64,000 nt of DNA from Candidatus Poribacteria bacterium (GTDB lineage Bacteria; Poribacteria; WGA-4E; GCA-2687025). The DNA lies in assembly GCA_018644665.1 (NCBI GenBank), contig JABGQA010000101.1, forward strand, positions 33,874 through 97,873, written 5' to 3'. The translations under genes and the position numbers were made by a program. This document shows, one piece after another, positions 24,355 through 32,777 of the stretch (position 1 is its first letter; each line of letters opens with the position of its first letter). The notes beneath the pieces were generated by a model, which worked only from the letters and a program-made list of their open reading frames with translations, did no database searches and was not told the DNA's origin.

Positions 24355-25280
24355 GCCTCGCCAGCATCGTCGGGTGAGAGCGCATGCGTGATCAGCGGGG
24401 CCACTTGGACGCGCCCGTCCGCGACCCGCTCCAGGAACGCGCGCGAGTTGTACGTCTTCGAGTACGGGTAGTACGCGTGCGGCTCGTCGGGACACTTCGG
24501 CTGATGGCACCCCTGGAGCGTGATCTCCTTCTCGTGCAGGGGCATCAGATCCAGCGTGACTTCACGGTGCCATATCGAGCCCAGCAGAACACACCGCCCG
24601 CCGATTCGCAGGACGTCGATGATCGACGGCAGCAGTTGCGGGTATCCCGTCGCCTCGACCGCGATGTCGACGGGCTCGCCGACGGCGGCGCGGTGAAGTT
24701 CCGCGAGTTCGCCATCGCCGGGACAGATCGTGTGGGTCGCCCCAAGCGCGCTGGCCTGAGCAAGCCGATCCTCTGACAGGTCCGCCACGGTGAGCGTCTC
24801 GGCGGCGTCGCCGGGGATGAGCTGTGTCACGAGTTGCCCGACCATCCCCGCCCCCGTAACGAGCACGTGTTCGCCCAACTGTACCGCGGCCTTCCGGGCC
24901 CCGTGCATCGCGACCATGCCGATGACGCCGAACGCGGCGTCTCGCGACGACGCCCCGTCCGGCACCCGAGCCATATACGGCGGCCCGATGGCCGACACCA
25001 CGTGGCTGGCGTGGCCTCCCGCCGACAGCACCCGCGTCCCGGGCGGGATGTCCTCTACGTCGCGCCCACATTCCACGACCACGCCAACGTTGGAGTAGCC
25101 GGGGTAGTAGTCACCCGCGCGCGGCTGCTCCTGGGAGCCCAATTCGGTCCCCGCGCTGACGGCCGTGTACTCGGTGCGGATCAGAACCTGGCCTGCGCCC
25201 GGCGACGGCACGGCGAACGTCTCGGTCTCGGCTCGCCCGTCGGGGCGGATCACGATCCGACGGCCGGTCTGGTCGCTCAT
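24288..25280 (-). CDS. MDR-family (zinc-type alcohol dehydrogenase-like) oxidoreductase
   Basis: 330 residues from ATG 25280, with AAAGGT upstream. An N-terminal GroES-like domain (TEYTAVSAGTELG) is followed by a Rossmann domain with VTGAGMVGQLVTQL near residue 150. The catalytic Cys of zinc enzymes is replaced in the first part (VSAGTE), so it may be a zinc-free member like the bacteriochlorophyllide a dehydrogenase/BchC-type group. It follows a phytanoyl-CoA-type dioxygenase gene on the same strand with a 34-base gap, so the pair may act on the same compound. Confidence 0.8.
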   Translation of the reverse strand: MSDQTGRRIVIRPDGRAETETFAVPSPGAGQVLIRTEYTAVSAGTELGSQEQPRAGDYYPGYSNVGVVVECGRDVEDIPPGTRVLSAGGHASHVVSAIGPPYMARVPDGASSRDAAFGVIGMVAMHGARKAAVQLGEHVLVTGAGMVGQLVTQLIPGDAAETLTVADLSEDRLAQASALGATHTICPGDGELAELHRAAVGEPVDIAVEATGYPQLLPSIIDVLRIGGRCVLLGSIWHREVTLDLMPLHEKEITLQGCHQPKCPDEPHAYYPYSKTYNSRAFLERVADGRVQVAPLITHALSPDDAGEAYRLLRDERDAALGVLFDFTGG

Positions 25281-25314
25281 AGTGGGACCTTTCCGCCGTG
25301 AGATGCGAGGCGGC

Positions 25315-26187
25315 TTACGCGCTCTGCATCGCGCCCGGGGCCTTGAGGTGGTCGCCGGGGATGCGCGTTGGGTGGTACTCGCCATCCGGGTCTGCGGACA
25401 GCTCGGGCGGCATGTCTCCCTCCCACCACGTAGGAGCCGTTGGGAACGGGAACACGCTCCACCACTGGAGGACGAGCGGCCGACGCACGTCTGTGCGGTT
25501 GGGCCACGCCGCGTGGAGCATGCGCGCATCAGCGAACACGAGGTCGCCGGCCTTCGCCATGATTTCCACTTCGTCCGGCTGTTCGGAGAACGCAGGATGG
25601 TCTTCTTCCACCGCCTGTATCTCGGGTCCGTGCGCGGGCGGCAGGATGTCGTGCAGCGGTGTGCGCCGCAGGTGCGTCCCGGGGATCACGCGCAGGCAGC
25701 CGTTCTCCCGCGTCGTATCCACGAGGTAATACGACAGGAACACCTGCGTTGGCCACGGGAGCGCCGAACGCGGGTGGTTCCAGTGCATGCAGTCCTGATG
25801 CCAGTAGAGCGGAGGGCCTTGTGGCGGCTTGTTCAGGATGATGATCCCGCCGCCGCAATCCATGCCCTCGAGGCCGATCGCCTCGCCGATGGCGCGCTGC
25901 TCTGGGAAGTCGACGAGCTCGTCCACTATGGGGGCATGGTACCGGCGCTCGTCCGGGTTAGCCTGCCAGCGCGACTCGCCGACGATGTGGAAGTCGCTGC
26001 CCTGATACCGGTGCTTGTGGTCGACAGGATGGTCGTCGAGGAAACCGTCGGCGAACTCCCGCACGCGTTCCAGGAAGTCGCCCTGCAGCACTCCTGGCAC
26101 GACACAGTAGCCGTCACGCATCAGTTGGTCGCGCGCCGCGAGCGCTTCGTCGAGCGGGATCGGAGCGCGTGGAAGATCGCTGGGCAT
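25315..26187 (-). CDS. Phytanoyl-CoA dioxygenase (PhyH) family protein
   Basis: 290 residues from ATG 26187, with AGGAGGAGT upstream. The Fe(II) facial triad of 2-oxoglutarate dioxygenases is seen as H-x-D in YWHQDCMHWNHP near residue 140 and His in ADARMLHAAWPN near 235, with RRPLVLQWW supplying the Arg for 2-oxoglutarate. The family hydroxylates lipids and natural products. Poribacteria-like genomes carry many copies. A second, HEAT-fused copy is at 43931-45310. Substrate unknown. Confidence 0.88.
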   Translation of the reverse strand: MPSDLPRAPIPLDEALAARDQLMRDGYCVVPGVLQGDFLERVREFADGFLDDHPVDHKHRYQGSDFHIVGESRWQANPDERRYHAPIVDELVDFPEQRAIGEAIGLEGMDCGGGIIILNKPPQGPPLYWHQDCMHWNHPRSALPWPTQVFLSYYLVDTTRENGCLRVIPGTHLRRTPLHDILPPAHGPEIQAVEEDHPAFSEQPDEVEIMAKAGDLVFADARMLHAAWPNRTDVRRPLVLQWWSVFPFPTAPTWWEGDMPPELSADPDGEYHPTRIPGDHLKAPGAMQSA

Positions 26188-26233
26188 GCGTAGACTCCTC
26201 CTGCGACGGCGAGACATGCTAGCCCGCGGACGC

Positions 26234-28081
26234 TCAGTCCATCAGGACGAACTTGCCCGCTATGCGTTTGGGGAGCGTGTCCCTCGGGGCGGTCTCGGGG
26301 TCGCGCGACACCGCCTCGGCGGCCCACTCGATCTGGTACACGTACACGCCGTTGGCGAGATCGGGCCCGGGCGTCCAGTCGTAGATGCTTATCTGCTGGT
26401 TGTCCGCGCGGTCTATCAACTCGCCCGTGGCCGTATAGAAGCGGATGGTCGTGCCGATCGGGAGGTTGCGGAAGTGCAGTTCGCTGTTGCGCGACCTGTG
26501 CACCGGGTTCGGATAGACGGCCACATCCTTGAGGTCCAGCGACGGAGCGGCGACCGGGAGGGGCACCTCCACACGGGCGACATTCGACAGGTCGCTGAGA
26601 CGGTCGAACTCGTTGATGAGGCGAACGGCGTAGTAGTACGTCCGGCCCGGCTCAACCTCGACGTCCCGCAGTTCCTCGGTGAACTTGCCCTGCTGGATGA
26701 TGGTGAACGGGGCGAGCCCGGTCTCGTTCCGCAGCAGAAGCAGATCCACGTCCCTAGCGTCGACATCGCTGGGCTTAGCGAGCGCGATGGCGACCTCGGG
26801 AACGGACGGCGTCCCCTCAAGTCCGAGCGCGAGCGTGCTGACTGCGGTCGGCTTGGGGCTGGTGGTCGCTGTCGCCGGCTCTGACGGCGTATTGACGATC
26901 TTCTCGGCGAGGTCGACGGGGTGGATGCGGTAGTAGTACGTCGTGCCCGGCTGGACGTTCGTATCCAGATACTCGACGGTCTGGACGATACGCGGTCCGA
27001 CCTGATCGTACGGCCCACCCTCTTCGAGAGAGCGAAGTACGGCATACCCGAAGATCTCAGCGCTTATCGGCGGCTCCCACAGCAGTTGGATGCCGTCGTC
27101 GTTCACGCTCGTCTGAACCGCCTGCGGCCTGCGGATGACATCGGCCACGGCGTCGATGTTGCGTTCGAGGTCGCCGCGCGTCTCCCCGCCCACAAGCGCG
27201 AACACGAACGTGTGCGCGGCCAGCCCGTCGAGCGTAACGGGGCCGGCGGCGGTAATCGTCTGGCGGTTGCCCGCCGTGATGGTTTCACGGGTCACCTGAG
27301 GAGAGCCTAGGAAATCTGAACGCTGGACATCCGGCCAGGTCCACGGAGTCTGCGGCAGGAACGGCGAGATCCTGTGCGCGAAGAGGCTCCCCCTCAACAG
27401 CACAGTCGCCACGTGCGTGGTGTCCTCTGCGACCGACCCGTCTCCCTGGAACATGATCGACGCCTGCCGATCCGCGTCCCACGTTGCCAGGTCTTGGCTC
27501 GGCTTCCCCGTCTCGTTCACCTGTGGATCGACGTCCCAGTTCGTCGCGAACGCCATGCGCAGGTCTTCCGCGGGTAGGTCGCTCTGGTTCGTCATCGTCA
27601 TGATGAAGACGACGCCGTTGCTCTCAGGCCCGTCCGCCCACGTGTGCGTAACTTGCTCGATGAATACCGTGAAAGGCAGGTCCGAGGTCTCTGTCGGCGC
27701 GGCCCCGAATTCGGTCCTGATGGTCTGGCGGCCGGCGTCGGTAGAGATGTCTTCCGGCGCGCCCGTCGTGAGAGGAAGCCACTCGCCGCCGAAGATTCCG
27801 CCGTCGATGATGTCTAGGTGGCTCGCAACGGGCCCGACATCGCTGCCCAGCCATATCCCTGACCAGCCTTGGAGGTACTGACGGGCATTTGGGTCGCTCG
27901 CCGGGTACCGGAAGTTCGGGTCGATGATGCCAGCCGCGAAGTCCAAGTCACCAGCGAGGAACCCTTGCCCCGTGATGCCGAACTCCACGTTGCCATTGTC
28001 ATGCGTGATGGTCTGGGCCTGGACGCCCGTCGGTACGACGAGCGCCAGGGCGCCCATCAGAACTGCTATGGCTCGTCTCAC
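26234..28081 (-). CDS. Secreted protein with two FN3 domains and C-terminal sorting domain
   Basis: 615 residues if started at GTG 28081, where the next residues form a signal peptide (RRAIAVLMGALALVVPTGVQA); the frame is open 30 codons further up. The N-terminal 320 residues are beta-rich with no recognised family. FN3 domains lie at about 324-405 and 414-510 (TTYYYRIHPVDLAEK and RTYYYAVRLINEF). The C-terminus has VAVYPNPVHRSRNSELHFRN and LANGVYVYQIEW, a T9SS/FlgD-like beta sandwich. It is probably exported and cell-surface attached. Ligand unknown. Confidence 0.7.
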   Translation of the reverse strand: MRRAIAVLMGALALVVPTGVQAQTITHDNGNVEFGITGQGFLAGDLDFAAGIIDPNFRYPASDPNARQYLQGWSGIWLGSDVGPVASHLDIIDGGIFGGEWLPLTTGAPEDISTDAGRQTIRTEFGAAPTETSDLPFTVFIEQVTHTWADGPESNGVVFIMTMTNQSDLPAEDLRMAFATNWDVDPQVNETGKPSQDLATWDADRQASIMFQGDGSVAEDTTHVATVLLRGSLFAHRISPFLPQTPWTWPDVQRSDFLGSPQVTRETITAGNRQTITAAGPVTLDGLAAHTFVFALVGGETRGDLERNIDAVADVIRRPQAVQTSVNDDGIQLLWEPPISAEIFGYAVLRSLEEGGPYDQVGPRIVQTVEYLDTNVQPGTTYYYRIHPVDLAEKIVNTPSEPATATTSPKPTAVSTLALGLEGTPSVPEVAIALAKPSDVDARDVDLLLLRNETGLAPFTIIQQGKFTEELRDVEVEPGRTYYYAVRLINEFDRLSDLSNVARVEVPLPVAAPSLDLKDVAVYPNPVHRSRNSELHFRNLPIGTTIRFYTATGELIDRADNQQISIYDWTPGPDLANGVYVYQIEWAAEAVSRDPETAPRDTLPKRIAGKFVLMD

Positions 28082-28257
28082 GGATGGCCCCAGACTTCGC
28101 AATGTAAGGTCGACTCGTGCGTCCTGCCGTTCAGCGCGTGCCAAGCTATCACAATCGCGCGAACGTGTCAAAGAGCGTTGTGGGCGGACAGGGGGTGTGG
28201 CAACCTGGGCGCCCGCGCTGCGCAGGCGGCGTCAACATGGAGAGAGGAGCTCGGCCC

Positions 28258-29148
28258 GTGGCAGTATCTGTAGATAATCCGTACCGACCCGCCGGCGAGT
28301 GGCTGCGAGGAAACCTGCACGGACACTCGACGTTCAGCGACGGGTCCGAATTGTTCGAGGATGTCCTGGCGGACTACGAACGCCGCGGATACGACTTCCT
28401 CGCCATGACCGATCACGACATCTTCATCGACCCGGCCGACTACCGCGCAAACACCACGCTGACGCTCATCCCAGGCGTGGAAGTATCGCGCAACGGCCCC
28501 CACATACTGCAGATCGACGCGACCGAGTTCATCGAGCCGGATCGCGACCGGCAGACCGTCGTCAACGCGATCAACGCGCAAGGCGCCTTCGCGGTCATGA
28601 ACCACCCGAACTGGGGATACAACTTCAACCATTGCCCCCATGAGGTCCTCGAGGCCGTCGACGGCTACGCGGGCATCGAAATCTACAATGGGGTCATCGA
28701 GCGCCTTGCCGGGACGCCGCTCGCCACGGATCGCTGGGACATGCTGCTCAGCAAGGGCCGCCGCGTCTGGGGATTCGGGCACGACGACTCGCACTCCAAG
28801 ATCGACGTCGAGCTGGCGTGGAACGTCGTCCGAGCGCCTGAGAACTCCGTCTCGGCGATCGTCGAGGCGCTCCGCACGGGGAGCTTCTACGCGTCGACGG
28901 GCGTCGAGGTCACGGACGTCGTGGTCGCCGATGGCGCGCTCCGGGTGACGACGTCCAACGCGACGCGGATCCGGTTCATAGGTCAGCACGGGATCTACCG
29001 GCAGACCACCGACGGCGCGTCCGCGTCGTTCACGCTGCCCACCGACGCCGAGGACGCGAAAGGACTCGCCTACGTTCGCGCCGAGTGCTATGGCGCCGGC
29101 GGCGCTGTGGCGTGGACGCAGCCGGTCTTCCTCAACGCAGACGCGTGA
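28258..29148 (+). CDS. PHP-domain metal-dependent phosphoesterase
   Basis: 296 residues from GTG 28258, chosen because AGGAG is about nine bases upstream; an ATG at 28237 is the alternative. PHP motifs in order: HGHSTFSDG, MTDHD, PGVEV, MNHPNW and GHDDSH, giving the trinuclear metal site. Related proteins hydrolyse phosphate esters (for example nucleoside 3',5'-bisphosphates). A C-terminal beta domain (about 215-290) may bind carbohydrate. It is the first gene of an operon with a sugar ABC importer (gap 7 bases), so it may process an imported phosphorylated sugar. Confidence 0.85.
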   Translation: MAVSVDNPYRPAGEWLRGNLHGHSTFSDGSELFEDVLADYERRGYDFLAMTDHDIFIDPADYRANTTLTLIPGVEVSRNGPHILQIDATEFIEPDRDRQTVVNAINAQGAFAVMNHPNWGYNFNHCPHEVLEAVDGYAGIEIYNGVIERLAGTPLATDRWDMLLSKGRRVWGFGHDDSHSKIDVELAWNVVRAPENSVSAIVEALRTGSFYASTGVEVTDVVVADGALRVTTSNATRIRFIGQHGIYRQTTDGASASFTLPTDAEDAKGLAYVRAECYGAGGAVAWTQPVFLNADA

Positions 29149-29155
29149 GAGCGGC

Positions 29156-30691
29156 ATGGATGTCGCGATCCGGTTCCAGTCCATCACCAAGGAGTTCGCG
29201 GGCATACCGGCTCTGCGCGACGTCACCTTCGACGTGCGCGCGGGCGAAGTCCATGCGCTGTGCGGCGAAAACGGCGCCGGGAAGTCAACGCTCATACGGC
29301 TTCTCGGCGGGGCATGGCCGGCCGGATCCTACGCGGGCGACCTTCACGTGCACGGAGAGAGAGCGGCGTTCCGGTCGGTGCGGGACGCGGAGCGCGCCGG
29401 GATCGCGGTCATCCATCAAGAACTGGCGCTCGTGCCGGGCATGTCCGTAGCGGAAAACCTGCTGCTCGGGCGAGAGCCGGGGCGCCGCGGCATTGTAGAT
29501 CGCCGACAGATGCGCGAGGTCGCCGCTGCCCAGCTTGACGTTCTTGGCGGCGGCATCGACCCGTCGGGGGATGTGGGCGCGCTCGGCGTCGGTCGGCAGC
29601 AACTCGTCGCTATCGCGAAGGCGCTCGTTCGGAACGCGCGTATCCTCGTGCTTGACGAGCCCACTTCCGCGCTAACCGACACCGGGGCCAACGCGCTCCT
29701 GGACATCCTGCGGACGCTGCGATCCCGGGGCGTGACGATCATCTACATCTCGCACCGGCTGGACGAAGTGCTCGACATAGCCGACCGAGTCACCGTGCTC
29801 CGTGACGGCGAGCGCGTGGGCACGTGGGACGCGGAGCCACTGTCGGCTGCGGACATCGTCCGCGAGATGGTCGGGCGCGACGTCGCGCCGGCCGCCCGAC
29901 GCGTCGTGGCTCCGGCGTCCGACGACCGCCCCGCCCTGTCGGTGCGAGCGTGGAGCGTCCTCAGCCCCGACGGCGCCGCGCGCGTACGCGATGTCTCCTT
30001 CGAAGCGCATCGCGGTGAAGTCCTGGGCGTCGCGGGCCTCATGGGCTCGGGGCGCAGCGAACTGCTGCTCAGCCTGTTCGGCGCCTGGCCCGGCACTGTC
30101 TATGGCGACATGTGGATCGACGGCGTGCCAGCGGCGATCCGCCGACCCGTGGAGGCAGTCGCGCGCGGGATGGCACTCGTCGCGGAGGACAGGCGGAGGC
30201 AGGGGCTCATCCTGGGAATGAGTGTCGGCCACAACTTGACGCTCGCGGCGCTACGCGGGTTGTCGCGTGGCGGGTTCGTGCGTCGCGGCCGAGACGCTGA
30301 CGAGGCGCGGGGACTCGTCGACCGGCTTGCCGTGCGGACGCCAGGCCTTGCGACGCCTGTGAGAGAACTGAGCGGCGGCAACCAGCAGAAGGTGGCGGTG
30401 GGTAAGTGGCTGCTCACACGCCCCTCCGTGCTCCTCCTAGACGAGCCGACGCGAGGTGTGGACGTCGGAGCCAAGGCCGAGATCCACGACCTCGTGCGCG
30501 GGCTCGCTGACGAAGGCGCCGCCGTCATCATGGTTTCCTCGGAAGCCCCTGAGATCATGGCCCTGAGCGACCGTGTCCTCGTCATGCGCGAGGGGGCCGT
30601 GTCCGCGACGTTCGACGATGTCGACGGCCTCACCGAGGCCGACATCGTCGCGGCAGCCATCTCGCAGAGCCCGACCGCAGGCGCCGCATGA
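29156..30691 (+). CDS. Sugar ABC importer ATP-binding protein (XylG/MglA type)
   Basis: 511 residues, the normal size of tandem-ATPase subunits of the CUT2 family. First domain: Walker A GENGAGKST, Q-loop HQELAL, signature LGVGRQQLVAI (L-S-V-G is usual), Walker B LVLDEPTSAL. Second domain: degenerate Walker A GLMGSGRSELL, signature LSGGNQQKV, Walker B LLLDEPTRGVD. This pattern is typical of ribose, xylose and galactose importers. The stop overlaps the permease start as ATGA. No periplasmic sugar-binding protein gene is present in the operon. Confidence 0.93.
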   Translation: MDVAIRFQSITKEFAGIPALRDVTFDVRAGEVHALCGENGAGKSTLIRLLGGAWPAGSYAGDLHVHGERAAFRSVRDAERAGIAVIHQELALVPGMSVAENLLLGREPGRRGIVDRRQMREVAAAQLDVLGGGIDPSGDVGALGVGRQQLVAIAKALVRNARILVLDEPTSALTDTGANALLDILRTLRSRGVTIIYISHRLDEVLDIADRVTVLRDGERVGTWDAEPLSAADIVREMVGRDVAPAARRVVAPASDDRPALSVRAWSVLSPDGAARVRDVSFEAHRGEVLGVAGLMGSGRSELLLSLFGAWPGTVYGDMWIDGVPAAIRRPVEAVARGMALVAEDRRRQGLILGMSVGHNLTLAALRGLSRGGFVRRGRDADEARGLVDRLAVRTPGLATPVRELSGGNQQKVAVGKWLLTRPSVLLLDEPTRGVDVGAKAEIHDLVRGLADEGAAVIMVSSEAPEIMALSDRVLVMREGAVSATFDDVDGLTEADIVAAAISQSPTAGAA

Positions 30692-31635
30692 AGCGGCGTC
30701 ATCTCCAGACCTATGCGATGGCCCTTTCCCTCGTCGCCATCTGGGCGCTGTTCGCCGTCGTGACGGACGGTGTGTTCCTGAGTTCCCGGAATCTCCTGAA
30801 CCTCACCCGCCAAGCCTCCGTGACGGCCATCCTGGCGATCGGCATGGTGGTCGTCATCATCAGCGGCAACATCGACCTGTCGGTCGGGTCGCTGGCGGGG
30901 TTTCTGGGCGCCGGATTGGCGGTGTCTCACGGCGTCTTCGGCGCGCCAGGGCTCGCGTCTGCGGCGCTCATGGTGGCGGTCGGCGCAGGACTCGGATGCT
31001 GCCATGGTCTGCTCGTAGCGTACCAGCGGGTTCCCGCGTTCATCGTCACGCTGGGCGGGCTGATGGTGTACCGCGGTGGGATGCTCGCCATCACCAAGGG
31101 CGGCACGCCGCGTCTCCCGATGGACTCGTGGTTGAAGGACATCGGGAACGGGAGTCTGCCGCAGACCGCGTGGGGAATACCCACGCCGTTGGTGATAGTA
31201 GCGATCCTGTCCGTGGTCATGTGGCTGGTAGTTTCGCGGATGCGCTACGGGCGCCACCTCCACGCTGTGGGCGGGAATGCAGAGGCCGCGTTCCTGTCGG
31301 GCATCGACACCCGGCGCGTGGTCGTGATGGCCTTTACGATGATGGGCGCCCTGGCAGCCGTGGGCGGCGCGGTGCTGACAGCGCGGGTCGGCAGCGCCAG
31401 CCCCGAGGCTGGCCGTCTGCTGGAGCTGGACGCCATCGCGGCGTGCGTGATCGGCGGCGCGAGTCTGATGGGCGGGCGCGGGAGCATTCCCGGCGCGCTG
31501 CTGGGAGCGCTGGTGATGGGCAGCCTGGACAACGGGATGAGCCTCGCCAACATGGGGCCCTTCTGGCAGGACATCGTCAAGGGATCGGTGCTCGTTGTGG
31601 CGGTCTGGTTCGACATGCGCGTCCGAGCGCGATAG
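30688..31635 (+). CDS. Sugar ABC importer permease (XylH/RbsC type)
   Basis: 315 residues with eight to ten membrane helices, full length for the BPD_transp_2 family. Typical elements are VVIISGNIDLSVGSLAGF near residue 57 and IAACVIGGASLMGGRGSIPG near 250, the latter being the coupling region to the ATPase. It is coupled to the ATPase gene by ATGA and followed after 17 bases by an Ldh_2 dehydrogenase. The sugar carried is unknown; the operon suggests an acidic or deoxy sugar. Confidence 0.92.
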   Translation: MKRRHLQTYAMALSLVAIWALFAVVTDGVFLSSRNLLNLTRQASVTAILAIGMVVVIISGNIDLSVGSLAGFLGAGLAVSHGVFGAPGLASAALMVAVGAGLGCCHGLLVAYQRVPAFIVTLGGLMVYRGGMLAITKGGTPRLPMDSWLKDIGNGSLPQTAWGIPTPLVIVAILSVVMWLVVSRMRYGRHLHAVGGNAEAAFLSGIDTRRVVVMAFTMMGALAAVGGAVLTARVGSASPEAGRLLELDAIAACVIGGASLMGGRGSIPGALLGALVMGSLDNGMSLANMGPFWQDIVKGSVLVVAVWFDMRVRAR

Positions 31636-31652
31636 GCGTTAGGTGGAGTAGC

Positions 31653-32702
31653 ATGCCGACAGTTCCGGCGGAATCTCTCAGGTCGATCTCTCGTGACATC
31701 TTCGAGGCGTTGGGCGCTAGCTCTGACGACGCCGGGGTCGTTGCCGACGTGCTCGTCGAGGCGAATCTCGCGGGACACGACTCGCACGGCGTCATACGGG
31801 TGACGCAATACTGCGCCAGCGTCCGCGCGGGTCACACAGTCCCCGGAGCGGCGACGACGACCGTCCGCGAGACCGCGACGACCACCATCCACGACGCGCA
31901 CTGGAACTTCGGGCCCGTTGCCATGTCCCACGCGCTCGCAGACGGGATGGACAAGGCGCGGGATCTGGGCATGCACGCCTTCGGCATCCACAACTGCAAC
32001 CACATCGGACGTCTGGGTCACTACTCGGACGCGGCGGCGCGGGCCGGATTCGTGCCGATGATAACGGTGAACAGCACGGGCGCCGGCGCGTCGGTAGCGC
32101 CGCATGGCGGCCGGCACGGCAGGCTCGGGACGAACCCGTTCTGCGTCGCCTTCCCAACGTCTGACGACCCCATCCTCATGGACATGACGTCGAGTATCGT
32201 CGCCGAGGGGAAGATCCGGGTCCGGCGCAACGCCGGTGAGGAGTTGCCCGAGGGATGGATCCTCGACCGGCACGGGAACCCGTCTACGAACCCCGAGGAC
32301 TTCTACGGCCCGCCGCGCGGCGCCATCCTGCCCTTCGGAGGCCCCGTGGCGCACAAGGGATTCGCGCTCAGCATGATGGCGGAACTCCTCTCCGGCACGC
32401 TCACCGGCGCCGGTAACGTCACCGAGCGCGACGGACACATCGGCAACGGCGTATTCTGCTTGCTCCTCGACGTGGGCGCGTTCCGCGGCGAGGAGGAGTT
32501 CCGCGGCGCGGCGAGCCGCCTGGGCGCCTATGTGAAGGACTGCGAGCCCGCCGACGGTGCGGACGAGGTCCTCCTGCCCGGGGAGCCTGAGCACCGGGCG
32601 CGACACTCGCGATCGGCATCCGGTATCGTTGTAGACGACACCACGTGGCAAGGTCTCTGCGCGGAGGCGGAGAGGGTCGGGCTGCCGACGCCGCGGGGCT
32701 AA
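31653..32702 (+). CDS. Second Ldh_2 family malate/L-lactate-type dehydrogenase
   Basis: 349 residues from ATG 31653, preceded by AGGTGGAG. Family hallmarks are EANLAGHDSHGVIRV near residue 47, HNCNHIGRLGHYSDAAARAG with the catalytic-type His near 120, and LGTNPFCVAFP near 170. It is last in the PHP-ABC operon, so it probably oxidises a compound derived from the imported sugar using NAD(P). It is only distantly like the copy at 6278-7258, judged by eye. Confidence 0.87.
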   Translation: MPTVPAESLRSISRDIFEALGASSDDAGVVADVLVEANLAGHDSHGVIRVTQYCASVRAGHTVPGAATTTVRETATTTIHDAHWNFGPVAMSHALADGMDKARDLGMHAFGIHNCNHIGRLGHYSDAAARAGFVPMITVNSTGAGASVAPHGGRHGRLGTNPFCVAFPTSDDPILMDMTSSIVAEGKIRVRRNAGEELPEGWILDRHGNPSTNPEDFYGPPRGAILPFGGPVAHKGFALSMMAELLSGTLTGAGNVTERDGHIGNGVFCLLLDVGAFRGEEEFRGAASRLGAYVKDCEPADGADEVLLPGEPEHRARHSRSASGIVVDDTTWQGLCAEAERVGLPTPRG

Positions 32703-32777
32703 ACTTGGGTGGCGACCCGGCGTCTATAGATGTACAGGGTGTTTGTGTAGTTTGAGGCAGGGCAGAAGGAGGCGTCT

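Noticed and set aside
31245..32651. A 468-codon minus-strand frame opposite the sugar permease and Ldh_2 gene
   Set aside because: No motif; the plus-strand genes are complete and operonic.
32706..32731. TTGGGT and TATAGA before the adaptor gene as a promoter
   Set aside because: The spacer is only 14 bases, too short for sigma70; not listed as a feature.
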